From Phycisphaeraceae bacterium (lineage in GTDB: Bacteria > Planctomycetota > Phycisphaerae > Phycisphaerales > UBA1924), in the NCBI GenBank assembly GCA_009827205.1, contig WUAK01000168.1:1-6388 (forward strand): DNA of 6,388 nucleotides. The letters are read 5' to 3'. The translations under genes were made by a program, and so were the position numbers. The first letter of the stretch is position 1; each line of letters begins with the position of its first letter. Below, in pieces: positions 1-6,388 of the stretch. The notes under the pieces were generated by a model. The model made no database searches, was not told the origin of the DNA, and saw only the letters and a program-made list of their open reading frames with translations.

Positions 1-17
1 CGACGCTCTTCCGATCT
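1..17 (+). other. Residual Illumina sequencing adapter
   Basis: The first 17 bases, CGACGCTCTTCCGATCT, are identical to the 3' end of the Illumina TruSeq universal (read 1) adapter. The match sits exactly at the window edge and ends where genomic sequence would be expected to begin. This indicates an untrimmed adapter at a contig end and not biological sequence. Any reading frame running through these bases should be ignored before base 18. Confidence 0.95.
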
Positions 18-18
18 A

Positions 19-201
19 AGAAGTCCTTTCAAAGCATTGTCGTCGCAGCGTTGTATTTTCTTGATGCGTGATGATGAAATCATTCGTGGGCTAGCAAGGG
101 CAGATCAAGAGAAGTTGAGTGCAGCTATTGACGATCTAAAAAAACTAGGGTTGAATCCAGTTGCTTTGAGCGAAGAACTAGAATTCGAATTGCCATACTG
201 A
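19..201 (+). CDS. 3' end of an unidentified gene (5' truncated)
   Basis: An open frame runs from the left edge to a TGA at 199-201. Discounting the adapter, it encodes the last 60 residues of a protein. I do not recognise the family. The visible part is charged and probably helical (DDEIIRGLARADQEKLSAAI, then DDLKKLGLNP) and ends in an acidic stretch, ELEFELPY. There is no membrane segment and no cysteine motif. An internal ATG at 64-66 could start a 45-residue protein, but it has no Shine-Dalgarno, so a truncated longer gene is more likely. GC is about 42% by hand count over 21-200. Codons such as AAA, CTA, TTG and AAT contrast with the CTC/CTG-rich genes to the right. It converges on the zinc-ribbon gene with a 49-bp gap that shows no clear terminator hairpin. 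Confidence 0.6.
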   Translation, partial: RSPFKALSSQRCIFLMRDDEIIRGLARADQEKLSAAIDDLKKLGLNPVALSEELEFELPY

Positions 202-250
202 AAAGTGAGCAGGTTGGTTGCTGGTGATTCCAATTGCTTGTTGCGTGGTA

Positions 251-668
251 CTAACTTGTGTTTGCCTTAACTTGTCGAAATTGTGCGTTCCCCTTCGGCG
301 AAATCTCAACGTTGCACTTACGGCATCTCCACCAGCCGTCCTCGCCGGTGTCCTCCGGGAAGGCATACTCGCCGCAATTTGGGCACACATTTACTTCTAG
401 TGATCGCATTGCGAGCTCACGGAGTTTTTGATGGTGCTTGTTATTGCTAGAGCCGTTCACAGATTTGTGCAGATGAACAACGCATAAAATTGCGAGTATG
501 ACAAACGCTATAAAGCCTGCTGTGCTGCCGAATGTGAGCAACAGGATGATGCTGATAACTGCGGCGCCGCCTGGTAACAACAGCGTGAGCGACAAGCAAC
601 CGAGCGAGAACGATCCCGCAGTGCCATCGTGCTTGGCTTTCCATTCGCGGTGGTAGGCTTTAGGGTCG

Positions 669-679
<11 letters not shown>
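251..679 (-). CDS. Small membrane protein with C-terminal zinc ribbon
   Basis: This gene encodes 142 residues of unknown function. A polar N-terminus (about 1-22, rich in Lys, His and Asp) is followed by two hydrophobic segments, about 28-50 and 54-71, that should span the membrane. A basic linker (about 72-95) leads to a zinc ribbon with CPNC at 99-102 and CRKC at 119-122, a four-cysteine metal site. The charged linker suggests the ribbon is cytoplasmic, but that is inference. The start is a TTG at 679-677. No ATG or GTG lies upstream before an in-frame stop at 694-692, and GGAG at 690-687 stands 7 nt before the TTG. The gene overlaps the 3' end of pgi by 11 bp in another frame, which implies translational coupling. 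GC (roughly 50%) is lower than in pgi. The cysteine spacing and the paired membrane helices make a chance ORF unlikely. Confidence 0.75.
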
Positions 680-2102
<1,423 letters not shown>

Positions 2103-2187
2103 CGATTTCTTCTCGCGATCATGCCGGGGTGTATACAGACCGATAGAGTCCGCGGGCAGGCTGCCCATCTCCCGGAGAAACCGCGCA
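2103..2187. promoter_or_regulatory. Divergent pgi/ppa intergenic promoter region
   Basis: These 85 bp separate the start codons of pgi (minus) and ppa (plus), so both promoters should lie here or overlap the gene starts. A self-complementary GTATAC at 2131-2136 gives a TATAC core readable as a weak -10 on either strand. TAGAGT at 2144-2149 is another weak candidate. I see no good -35 for any of them, so exact promoter positions are not supported. The ppa Shine-Dalgarno (GGAG, 2174-2177) is at the right end and the pgi one (AGAAG, 2113-2109 on minus) at the left. Confidence 0.5.
2154..2166. repeat. Perfect 13-bp palindrome between pgi and ppa
   Basis: GGGCAG (2154-2159) and CTGCCC (2161-2166) are exact inverse complements around one central G. 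The site lies 21 bp upstream of the ppa start and 51 bp upstream of the pgi start. Such a short, tightly spaced palindrome could be an operator for a dimeric regulator or a small hairpin in the ppa leader. In GC-rich DNA a 6-bp arm can also arise by chance. Confidence 0.35.
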
Positions 2188-2754
2188 ATGGTCCACCCCT
2201 GGCACGATGTCACCCCCGGCGTTCAAGGCCTCGATCTCCCTCGCAACTTCCGCGCGATCATCGAGATCCCAAAGGGCTCAAGCAACAAGTACGAGCTCGA
2301 CAAGTCCACGGGCATGATCAAGCTCGACCGCGTGCTCAGCTCGGCGGTCTACTACCCCGCCAACTACGGCTTTGTCCCCCAGACGCTCGCCGAGGACAAC
2401 GACCCGCTCGATGTGCTGGTGTTCTGCACCGAGAAGATCCCGCCGCTGTGTCTCTGTGAGGCCCGGGCGGTCGGTGTGATGACGATGATCGACGACGGCG
2501 AGCCCGACCACAAGATCGTCGCGGTGCTCTGCAACGACCCCGAATACGCCGACTTCCAGAAGGCGAGCGACTTCTCGCAATACTCGATCCGGATGATGAA
2601 GCGGTTCTTCGAGGACTACAAGACGCTCGAGGGCAAAGAGGTCGAGGTGGACGAGATCATGCCCGCCGAGGTCGCCGACGCGATCATCGAGGACTCGCTG
2701 GCCCGCTACTCGTCTGTGCGTCGGACGGGCGGGATCACAGGCCTGCTGGCCTAG
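2188..2754 (+). CDS. ppa: Inorganic pyrophosphatase, family I
   Basis: This soluble Mg-dependent enzyme hydrolyses pyrophosphate to two phosphates and pulls forward biosynthetic reactions that release PPi. The protein has 188 residues, within the usual bacterial range. The family signature is present as DNDPLDV at 70-76, supplying metal-binding D70, D72 and D75. Other expected active-site positions are E26, K34 and E36 in NKYE, R48, Y60 in YYPANYG, D102/D107/K109 in the IDDGEPDHK stretch, and Y144-K145 in DYKTLEGK. The set appears complete. The frame is open upstream to an ATG at 2086, but that extension overlaps pgi and looks unlike the family. The ATG at 2188-2190 gives a family-like N-terminus and has GGAG at 2174-2177, 10 nt upstream. 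ppa diverges from pgi and precedes hpt by 71 bp. Hpt releases PPi in the salvage direction, so the pairing makes metabolic sense. Confidence 0.96.
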   Translation: MVHPWHDVTPGVQGLDLPRNFRAIIEIPKGSSNKYELDKSTGMIKLDRVLSSAVYYPANYGFVPQTLAEDNDPLDVLVFCTEKIPPLCLCEARAVGVMTMIDDGEPDHKIVAVLCNDPEYADFQKASDFSQYSIRMMKRFFEDYKTLEGKEVEVDEIMPAEVADAIIEDSLARYSSVRRTGGITGLLA

Positions 2755-2825
2755 AACGCGGATCTTTACAAACCAGAGTGTCCAGATGCTGGGCGGCACC
2801 GGATTTGATCTGCTAGGGTTGGCGG

Positions 2826-3377
2826 ATGCTCCGCGACATCTCCAACGTGCTTATCGGCGAGGACCGCATCCGCGAGCGGGTCCACGAGCTCGGTGGGCAG
2901 ATCGCGAGCGACTTTGACGGCAAGCTCGCCGAGGACAGCCCGCTCGTCCTGATGCCCGTCATGACCGGCGCGCTCGTGTTCGCCGCTGATCTGATCAGAC
3001 ACCTGCCCTTCTTGCTCAGGCTTGAGCTGATCGCGGTGTCCAGCTATCCGGGCAAATCGATGGCCTCAAAGGGTGCCAAGCTCGCGTCCGAGCTGCCCGG
3101 TCAGCTTGAGGGAAAGCACGTCCTGATCATCGACGACATCCTGGACTCGGGGCACACGATCGCGGTCCTCCGCTCGCTCGTGGAGGAGCAGAACCCCGCG
3201 AGTGTGAAGGTGTGCGTCATGCTCGAGAAGCAGCGCCACGACGGCCCGGCCGTTGCCAATGCCGACTATGTGGGTTTCACGATCCCCGACGAGTTCGTCG
3301 TGGGCTATGGCCTCGACTACGACGGCTACTACCGCAACCACCCAGAGATCGTGACACTCAGGGAAGACGTTCTCTAG
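2826..3377 (+). CDS. hpt: Hypoxanthine phosphoribosyltransferase
   Basis: This enzyme of purine salvage joins hypoxanthine (often also guanine) to PRPP, giving IMP or GMP plus PPi. It has 183 residues, normal for the bacterial family, with the type I PRTase fold. The PRPP-binding motif VLIIDDILDSGHT is at 99-111, with acidic pair D103-D104 and probable catalytic base D107. The flexible loop begins at SSY (72-74), K135 is the purine-contacting lysine, and FVVGYGLDY (157-165) is the C-terminal purine and metal-binding element. MTG (46-48) stands where many relatives have a Leu-Lys-Gly or Leu-Arg-Gly cis-peptide loop. The start ATG has AGGG at 2815-2818, 7 nt upstream. The 71-bp gap after ppa has no terminator with a T-run, so read-through from ppa is possible. 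The PH-domain gene follows after 4 nt. Confidence 0.95.
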   Translation: MLRDISNVLIGEDRIRERVHELGGQIASDFDGKLAEDSPLVLMPVMTGALVFAADLIRHLPFLLRLELIAVSSYPGKSMASKGAKLASELPGQLEGKHVLIIDDILDSGHTIAVLRSLVEEQNPASVKVCVMLEKQRHDGPAVANADYVGFTIPDEFVVGYGLDYDGYYRNHPEIVTLREDVL

Positions 3378-3381
3378 CACC

Positions 3382-3936
3382 ATGTCTGACCGTCCAGCCA
3401 AGCGAGCGCAGGCAACTCCCATACCCGCCGATCCCTCTGGCCGAACCGCGCGGATCGAGCTGGGCGAAGGCGAAGAGATCCTGATCGTGACACAGCCCCA
3501 TTGGCTCTACATCGTGCTCGACCGCGCGTGGGTGTTCGTGCTGCTCGCGATAGCCGTGGCTGCGACCTGGCTCTTTGTGCCCGGCGCTGCCTGGAAGGCG
3601 GTTTCGATTCTCGTGCTCCTGGCGTGGGTGTTCTGGCAGCTCGCCGAGCGTGCGTCGCGTCGGTACGTGCTGACGTCGCGCAGGGTCGTCTCGATCGCTG
3701 GCCTCCTGAGGCAGGGCATCGTCGATGCGCCGATCCGGAACGTGCGCCAAGTCACGATGTACAAATCGTTCCCGGAGCGCGTGCTCGGTCTGGGAACGCT
3801 CGGCTTCGCGACCGCGGGCACAGGCGGGCAGGACGTCATCTGGAGGCTTGTTGACAGACCGGGCGAGTGCTTTGGTGAGGCGCGCCGGCTCATCGATCCC
3901 GAGACAAGCACCAACACGAAGGACAGCTCTGAATGA
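3382..3936 (+). CDS. Bacterial PH-domain (DUF304/YdbS-like) membrane protein
   Basis: This gene encodes a 184-residue integral membrane protein. A polar N-terminus (1-40) precedes two hydrophobic segments, about 48-66 (VFVLLAIAVAATWLF) and 70-88 (rich in Val, Leu and Trp). A cytoplasmic-looking domain of about 92-170 follows. It contains RRYVLTSRRVVSIAGLLRQG, then VDAPIRNVRQVTMYKSF, ERVLGLGTLGFATAG and a final LVDRPGE stretch. That pattern of Y-x-(L/I)-T-xx-R, I-xx-(V/I)-xx-(V/I) and G-x-(G/A)-x-(L/I)-xxx-(S/T)-A-G is characteristic of bacterial PH-like domains (bPH2, DUF304). The biochemical role of the family is poorly defined, so I assign no specific function. No clear Shine-Dalgarno precedes the ATG. 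With only 4 nt after the hpt stop, translation probably depends on re-initiation. Its TGA overlaps the coaE start in an ATGA junction. Confidence 0.85.
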   Translation: MSDRPAKRAQATPIPADPSGRTARIELGEGEEILIVTQPHWLYIVLDRAWVFVLLAIAVAATWLFVPGAAWKAVSILVLLAWVFWQLAERASRRYVLTSRRVVSIAGLLRQGIVDAPIRNVRQVTMYKSFPERVLGLGTLGFATAGTGGQDVIWRLVDRPGECFGEARRLIDPETSTNTKDSSE

Positions 3937-4559
3937 TCATGCCCGTTGTCATTGGGATCGCGGGCGGCATCGGCTCCGGCAAGAGCACCGTGGCCCGGTT
4001 TTTCGAAGAAGCCGGGTGTGTCGTTTACAACGCAGACAAAGAGGTGACGGAGCTTTACAAACGACAGGACGTGCTCGACACGATCAGGTCGTGGTGGGGC
4101 GAAGACGCGGTCATTGATGGCGAACTCAACCGCGCCGAGATCGCGAGGATCATCTTCGAGGACGAGTCGCAGCGAGACCGGATCGAGAACCTGCTCTTTC
4201 CGATGCTGCACGCGCGTCGGCAGGAGATGATCGAGGACGCCGCGGACGACGACGTGCAGGCTGTGATAATTGACGCTCCACTTCTCTATGAGGCCGCGCT
4301 CGACGAAGAGTGCGACGTCGTTGTCTTTGTCGATACGCCGCGGGAGATCCGCCTGGAGAGGCTCCGGACGCGGTCTGGCTGGGATGAGGGCGAGCTTTCC
4401 CGCCGAGAAAAAGCCCAGCTGCCTCTTGATGCCAAGCGGGATCGGTCCGACTATTATGTAGACGGATCAGGCTCGACCGACGAGGTCAGGGGCCGAGTCC
4501 TCAGACTCCTTGACGAAATCATTGCCGACCAGTCCGCGAAGCCTCGCGACGAAAGCTGA
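3933..4559 (+). CDS. coaE: Dephospho-CoA kinase
   Basis: CoaE catalyses the last step of coenzyme A synthesis, the ATP-dependent phosphorylation of the 3'-hydroxyl of dephospho-CoA. The 208-residue length is typical. The Walker A loop GGIGSGKST is at 11-19, a probable catalytic aspartate D35 lies in YNADKE, and the CoaE motif DAPLLYE is at 114-120. An Arg-rich lid region spans about 140-172, with RLRTRSGW and RREKAQLP. The C-terminal motif reads DGSGSTDEV, where many homologues have Asn instead of the first Gly; this may be ordinary variation. The start is the ATG at 3933, with AAGGA at 3919-3923, 9 nt upstream. A second ATG at 3939 would remove two residues. The start overlaps the PH-domain gene's stop by 4 bp, so the two are translationally coupled. 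Confidence 0.95.
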   Translation: MIMPVVIGIAGGIGSGKSTVARFFEEAGCVVYNADKEVTELYKRQDVLDTIRSWWGEDAVIDGELNRAEIARIIFEDESQRDRIENLLFPMLHARRQEMIEDAADDDVQAVIIDAPLLYEAALDEECDVVVFVDTPREIRLERLRTRSGWDEGELSRREKAQLPLDAKRDRSDYYVDGSGSTDEVRGRVLRLLDEIIADQSAKPRDES

Positions 4560-4576
4560 TTCGGCTCCTACATCCA

Positions 4577-4626
4577 TGCACGTATTCGGCTTCCACGATC
4601 AACAAGGCCGAAAGACAGCGCGTGCA
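4577..4626 (+). repeat. Nested inverted repeat (two-tier hairpin) in rho leader
   Basis: The outer arms TGCACG (4577-4582) and CGTGCA (4621-4626) are exact complements. They enclose a second exact pair, TTCGGC (4585-4590) and GCCGAA (4607-4612). The internal loop is asymmetric, 2 nt on the left and 8 nt on the right, and the terminal loop is 16 nt. It could act as a coaE 3'-end structure or as part of a rho leader. No T-run follows. Confidence 0.4.
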
Positions 4627-4641
4627 CATCCGAAGCACCCC

Positions 4642-4678
4642 ATGCGTCACCGACTGGCTTGGCGGCCTGATGACGCGT
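4642..4678 (+). repeat. 8-bp-stem inverted repeat in rho leader
   Basis: ATGCGTCA (4642-4649) pairs with TGACGCGT (4671-4678) along eight positions, seven Watson-Crick and one G-U, around a 21-nt loop. The 5' arm contains an ATG that is in frame with rho, so folding would also hide that possible start. Confidence 0.45.
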
Positions 4679-4701
4679 TCAAACCCGTTTCAACACACAG
4701 A

Positions 4702-4719
4702 GCGCTCTCGTCGGAGCGC
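4702..4719 (+). repeat. 6-bp-stem hairpin near the rho ribosome binding site
   Basis: GCGCTC (4702-4707) and GAGCGC (4714-4719) are exact complements around a 6-nt loop. The hairpin ends 15 nt before the rho Shine-Dalgarno. It is GC-rich and stable for its size, but no T-run follows, so it is not an intrinsic terminator. Confidence 0.4.
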
Positions 4720-4734
4720 GCACGAAACCGCACC

Positions 4735-4740
4735 GAAGGA
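4735..4740 (+). promoter_or_regulatory. rho ribosome binding site
   Basis: GAAGGA at 4735-4740 lies 9 nt before the ATG at 4750. It is the best Shine-Dalgarno match upstream of any in-frame ATG of the rho frame, and it favours 4750 over the ATGs at 4642 and 4576. Confidence 0.65.
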
Positions 4741-4749
4741 ATCGTTTTC

Positions 4750-6388
4750 ATGGCCAAGACCAAGGAAGCCGTCGAAGAGGCCCCCAAAACCACTCGCAAG
4801 CGCAAGACCGAGGGCGATGAGGCCAAGACGACCAAGAAGGTCACCAAGAAGCGGACGACGAAGAAGGCTCCCGCGAAAGCCGAAGCCGCTGAATCCAGCC
4901 CCGCTCCCAAAGCAAAGGCCGAGGCAGAACCAAAGCCCGCCGCGGACCAACCCGCAGCATCAGGCGGCAGCGAAAGCGGATCTCAGGATTCCTCACAGAG
5001 GCCTCAGAACGACAACAACCAGCGCCAAGGTGACAACAACCAGAATAACAAACGCAGGCGCAAGAAAAAGCGCCGCGGCGCCAACATGACCCCGCAGACC
5101 AACCAGCGCCAGGGCGGGGGCAACTCCGGCATCCCGAGCCACATCCTGCCCAGCGACGAAGAACTCGAACGCGAGGCTCGTGAACTCGAGAAAGCCATCG
5201 AGGCCAAGGGCACCGAGATCGATGACTCGATCACCATCGGTGTGCTCCAGAAGATGACCGTCGAGGAACTCGCCCCGGTCGCCGACAAGGAAGGCCTGGA
5301 AGAGTTCCACAACCTGCCCAAGCAGGACCTGATCTTCAAGATCCTCAAGGCCCGTGCTGCCAAGCAGGGCCTCATGATCGGCGAGGGCACCATCGAGATC
5401 ATGCAGGACGGGTTTGGTTTCCTCCGCTCGCCCGAGCAGAGCTACCTACCTGGACCGGATGACATCTACGTCTCGCCAAGCCAGGTTCGACGATTCGGGC
5501 TTCGCCGCGGCATGGTCGTCTCGGGTGCGGTTCGTCCGCCCAAGGAGAACGAGCGGTACTTCGCGCTGCTCCGCGTGGACCGGATCAACGGCCACGACCC
5601 GAAGGATGTGAAGGACCTGCCCAACTTCGAGGATTTGGTCCCCTTGCACCCCGAGGAACGCTACATCCTTGAAACGACACCCGAGCGGATCGAGACGCGT
5701 GTCGTCGATCTCGTCGCACCGCTTGGCAAGGGTCAGCGGGCACTCATCGTTGCGCCGCCCCGCACCGGTAAGACTGTCCTGCTCCAGCAGATGGCTGCTG
5801 GGATCACCAAGAACTACGCCGATACCAAGATCATCGTGCTGCTCGTCGACGAGCGTCCCGAGGAAGTCACAGACTTCAAGCGAAACTCAGCCGACACAGT
5901 CGAGGTTGTTGCGAGCACGTTCGACGAGCAGAGCTCGCGCCACGTGCAGGTTGCCGAGGTTGTGATTGAGAAAGCCAAGCGGATGGTCGAATTCGGCGAC
6001 GACGTCGTCATCTTCCTCGACTCGATCACGCGTCTTGCTCGTGCCTACAACGCGGATATCCCGCACTCGGGCAAGATCATGACGGGCGGCCTCGACGCCA
6101 ACGCGCTGCAGCGGCCAAAGAAGTTCTTCGGCGCCGCACGTGCGATCGAGAACGGCGGCTCGCTCACGATCATCGGCACCGCGCTCGTCGACACCGGCAG
6201 CCGGATGGACGAGGTCATCTTCGAGGAGTTCAAGGGCACGGGTAACTCCGAGCTCCACCTTGACCGCCGACTCGTCGAGAAGCGCGTCTACCCAGCGATC
6301 GATGTCTCCGCCTCGGGCACCAGGCGCGAGGAACTGCTCATGGACCCGAAGGAGCTGGAGCTCGCATACAAGCTCCGCAAGATCCTGG
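4750..6388 (+). CDS. rho: Transcription termination factor Rho (3' truncated)
   Basis: Rho is a hexameric RNA-dependent ATPase/helicase that loads on nascent transcripts and ends transcription. The window holds 546 codons. The last residues, KLRKIL, align with the extreme C-terminus of E. coli Rho, so few residues are missing. Residues 1 to about 135 are a low-complexity extension: Lys/Thr/Ala-rich to about 60, then Ser/Gln/Asn-rich, then a basic KRRRKKKRRG at 101-110. The Rho N-terminal domain spans about 165-205 (VLQKMTVEEL). The RNA-binding OB fold has DGFGFLR at 220-226 and a DDIYVSPSQVRRFGLRRG stretch. The ATPase core has Walker A APPRTGKT (335-342), Walker B VVIFLD with D424, Q-loop GKIMTGG (441-447) and R-loop FKGTGN (494-499). 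All key motifs are present, so it should be functional. The frame also continues upstream without a stop to ATGs at 4642 and 4576. The start at 4750 is chosen for its Shine-Dalgarno and MAKTKE opening. Confidence 0.96.
   Translation, partial: MAKTKEAVEEAPKTTRKRKTEGDEAKTTKKVTKKRTTKKAPAKAEAAESSPAPKAKAEAEPKPAADQPAASGGSESGSQDSSQRPQNDNNQRQGDNNQNNKRRRKKKRRGANMTPQTNQRQGGGNSGIPSHILPSDEELEREARELEKAIEAKGTEIDDSITIGVLQKMTVEELAPVADKEGLEEFHNLPKQDLIFKILKARAAKQGLMIGEGTIEIMQDGFGFLRSPEQSYLPGPDDIYVSPSQVRRFGLRRGMVVSGAVRPPKENERYFALLRVDRINGHDPKDVKDLPNFEDLVPLHPEERYILETTPERIETRVVDLVAPLGKGQRALIVAPPRTGKTVLLQQMAAGITKNYADTKIIVLLVDERPEEVTDFKRNSADTVEVVASTFDEQSSRHVQVAEVVIEKAKRMVEFGDDVVIFLDSITRLARAYNADIPHSGKIMTGGLDANALQRPKKFFGAARAIENGGSLTIIGTALVDTGSRMDEVIFEEFKGTGNSELHLDRRLVEKRVYPAIDVSASGTRREELLMDPKELELAYKLRKIL
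5011..5043 (+). repeat. Short direct repeat in the Rho N-terminal extension
   Basis: GACAACAACCAG occurs at 5011-5022 and again at 5032-5043, a perfect 12-nt repeat with 21-bp period. It encodes DNNQ twice (residues 88-91 and 95-98). Within a low-complexity region this suggests growth by local duplication of a disordered Asn/Gln-rich segment. Confidence 0.6.

Larger units (their letters stand above)
4560..4749 (+). promoter_or_regulatory. Structured leader between coaE and rho
   Basis: This 190-nt stretch separates two same-strand genes that otherwise lie in a tightly packed run. Three inverted repeats follow one another here (4577-4626, 4642-4678, 4702-4719), and none has a T-run typical of an intrinsic terminator. 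ATTCGGCT occurs as a direct repeat at 4559-4566 and 4584-4591. The layout fits an untranslated rho leader. In E. coli rho is autoregulated by Rho-dependent termination in its own leader, so a similar arrangement is possible here by analogy only. I see no convincing -10/-35 pair and no recognisable riboswitch class. The region is also open in the rho frame, which weakens but does not exclude the leader reading. Confidence 0.45.

Noticed and set aside
64..201. Separate 45-residue small gene starting at an internal ATG
   Set aside because: There is no Shine-Dalgarno before the ATG and the frame is open back to the adapter, so a truncated longer gene is simpler.
202..250. Bidirectional terminator between the two convergent genes
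   Set aside because: The 49-bp gap shows only a trivial CAATTG palindrome and no stem with T-run on either strand.
2739..2752. GC hairpin (AGGCC-TGCT-GGCCT) at the ppa stop as a terminator
   Set aside because: The stem is only 5 bp, overlaps the last codons and is not followed by a T-run, so it does not qualify as an intrinsic terminator.
2278..2799. Minus-strand open frame opposite ppa (173 codons)
   Set aside because: It is antisense to a complete pyrophosphatase and its translation is a low-complexity Val/Leu/Asp/Arg/His mix with no recognisable domain.
3507..4211. Minus-strand open frame (234 codons) opposite the PH-domain gene and coaE
   Set aside because: It spans the junction of two well-supported genes on the other strand and shows no family motif.
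4622..5089. GTG-started plus-strand frame covering the leader and start of rho
   Set aside because: It is out of frame with rho, Pro/Arg/Lys-rich and ends inside rho. It is explained by the low-complexity codons of the Rho extension.

Overview
The window looks like the end of a contig from a high-GC bacterium. Bases 1-17 exactly match the 3' end of the Illumina TruSeq universal adapter, so the left edge is a sequencing artefact followed by genomic DNA. The core genes are GC-rich and all of bacterial type. A Planctomycetota host, perhaps Phycisphaerae-like, is my best guess. It rests on the high GC, a Rho factor with a long lysine-rich and Asn/Gln-rich N-terminal extension, and coaE directly upstream of rho. 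This is inference from memory of such genomes, not a database result.

Left part (19-679): this stretch has lower GC than the rest and its genes are less recognisable. It holds the 3' end of an unidentified plus-strand gene (about 42% GC by hand count) and, converging on it, a minus-strand gene for a small membrane protein with a C-terminal zinc ribbon. The second gene overlaps the end of pgi by 11 bp and starts with TTG behind a good Shine-Dalgarno, so it is probably translated together with pgi.

Middle (669-2754): pgi (glucose-6-phosphate isomerase, minus strand) and ppa (family I inorganic pyrophosphatase, plus strand) diverge from an 85-bp intergenic region. That region contains a perfect 13-bp palindrome.

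Right part (2188-6388): a plus-strand run of ppa, hpt (hypoxanthine phosphoribosyltransferase), a bacterial PH-domain membrane protein, coaE (dephospho-CoA kinase) and rho (transcription terminator, cut by the window end). hpt, the PH-domain gene and coaE are nearly contiguous (4-nt gap, then 4-bp overlap), which indicates one operon. The 190-nt gap before rho holds three hairpin-capable inverted repeats and may be a structured regulatory leader.

Functionally the window is mostly housekeeping: sugar phosphate metabolism, pyrophosphate removal, purine salvage (which releases the pyrophosphate that Ppa hydrolyses), the last step of CoA synthesis, and transcription termination. I found no tRNA, rRNA, CRISPR array, insertion sequence, phage module or defence system. 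I see no convincing sign of a novel multi-gene system. The most useful second looks are the adapter remnant, the rho leader, the Rho N-terminal extension, the pgi-coupled zinc-ribbon gene and the PH-domain membrane gene inside the operon.
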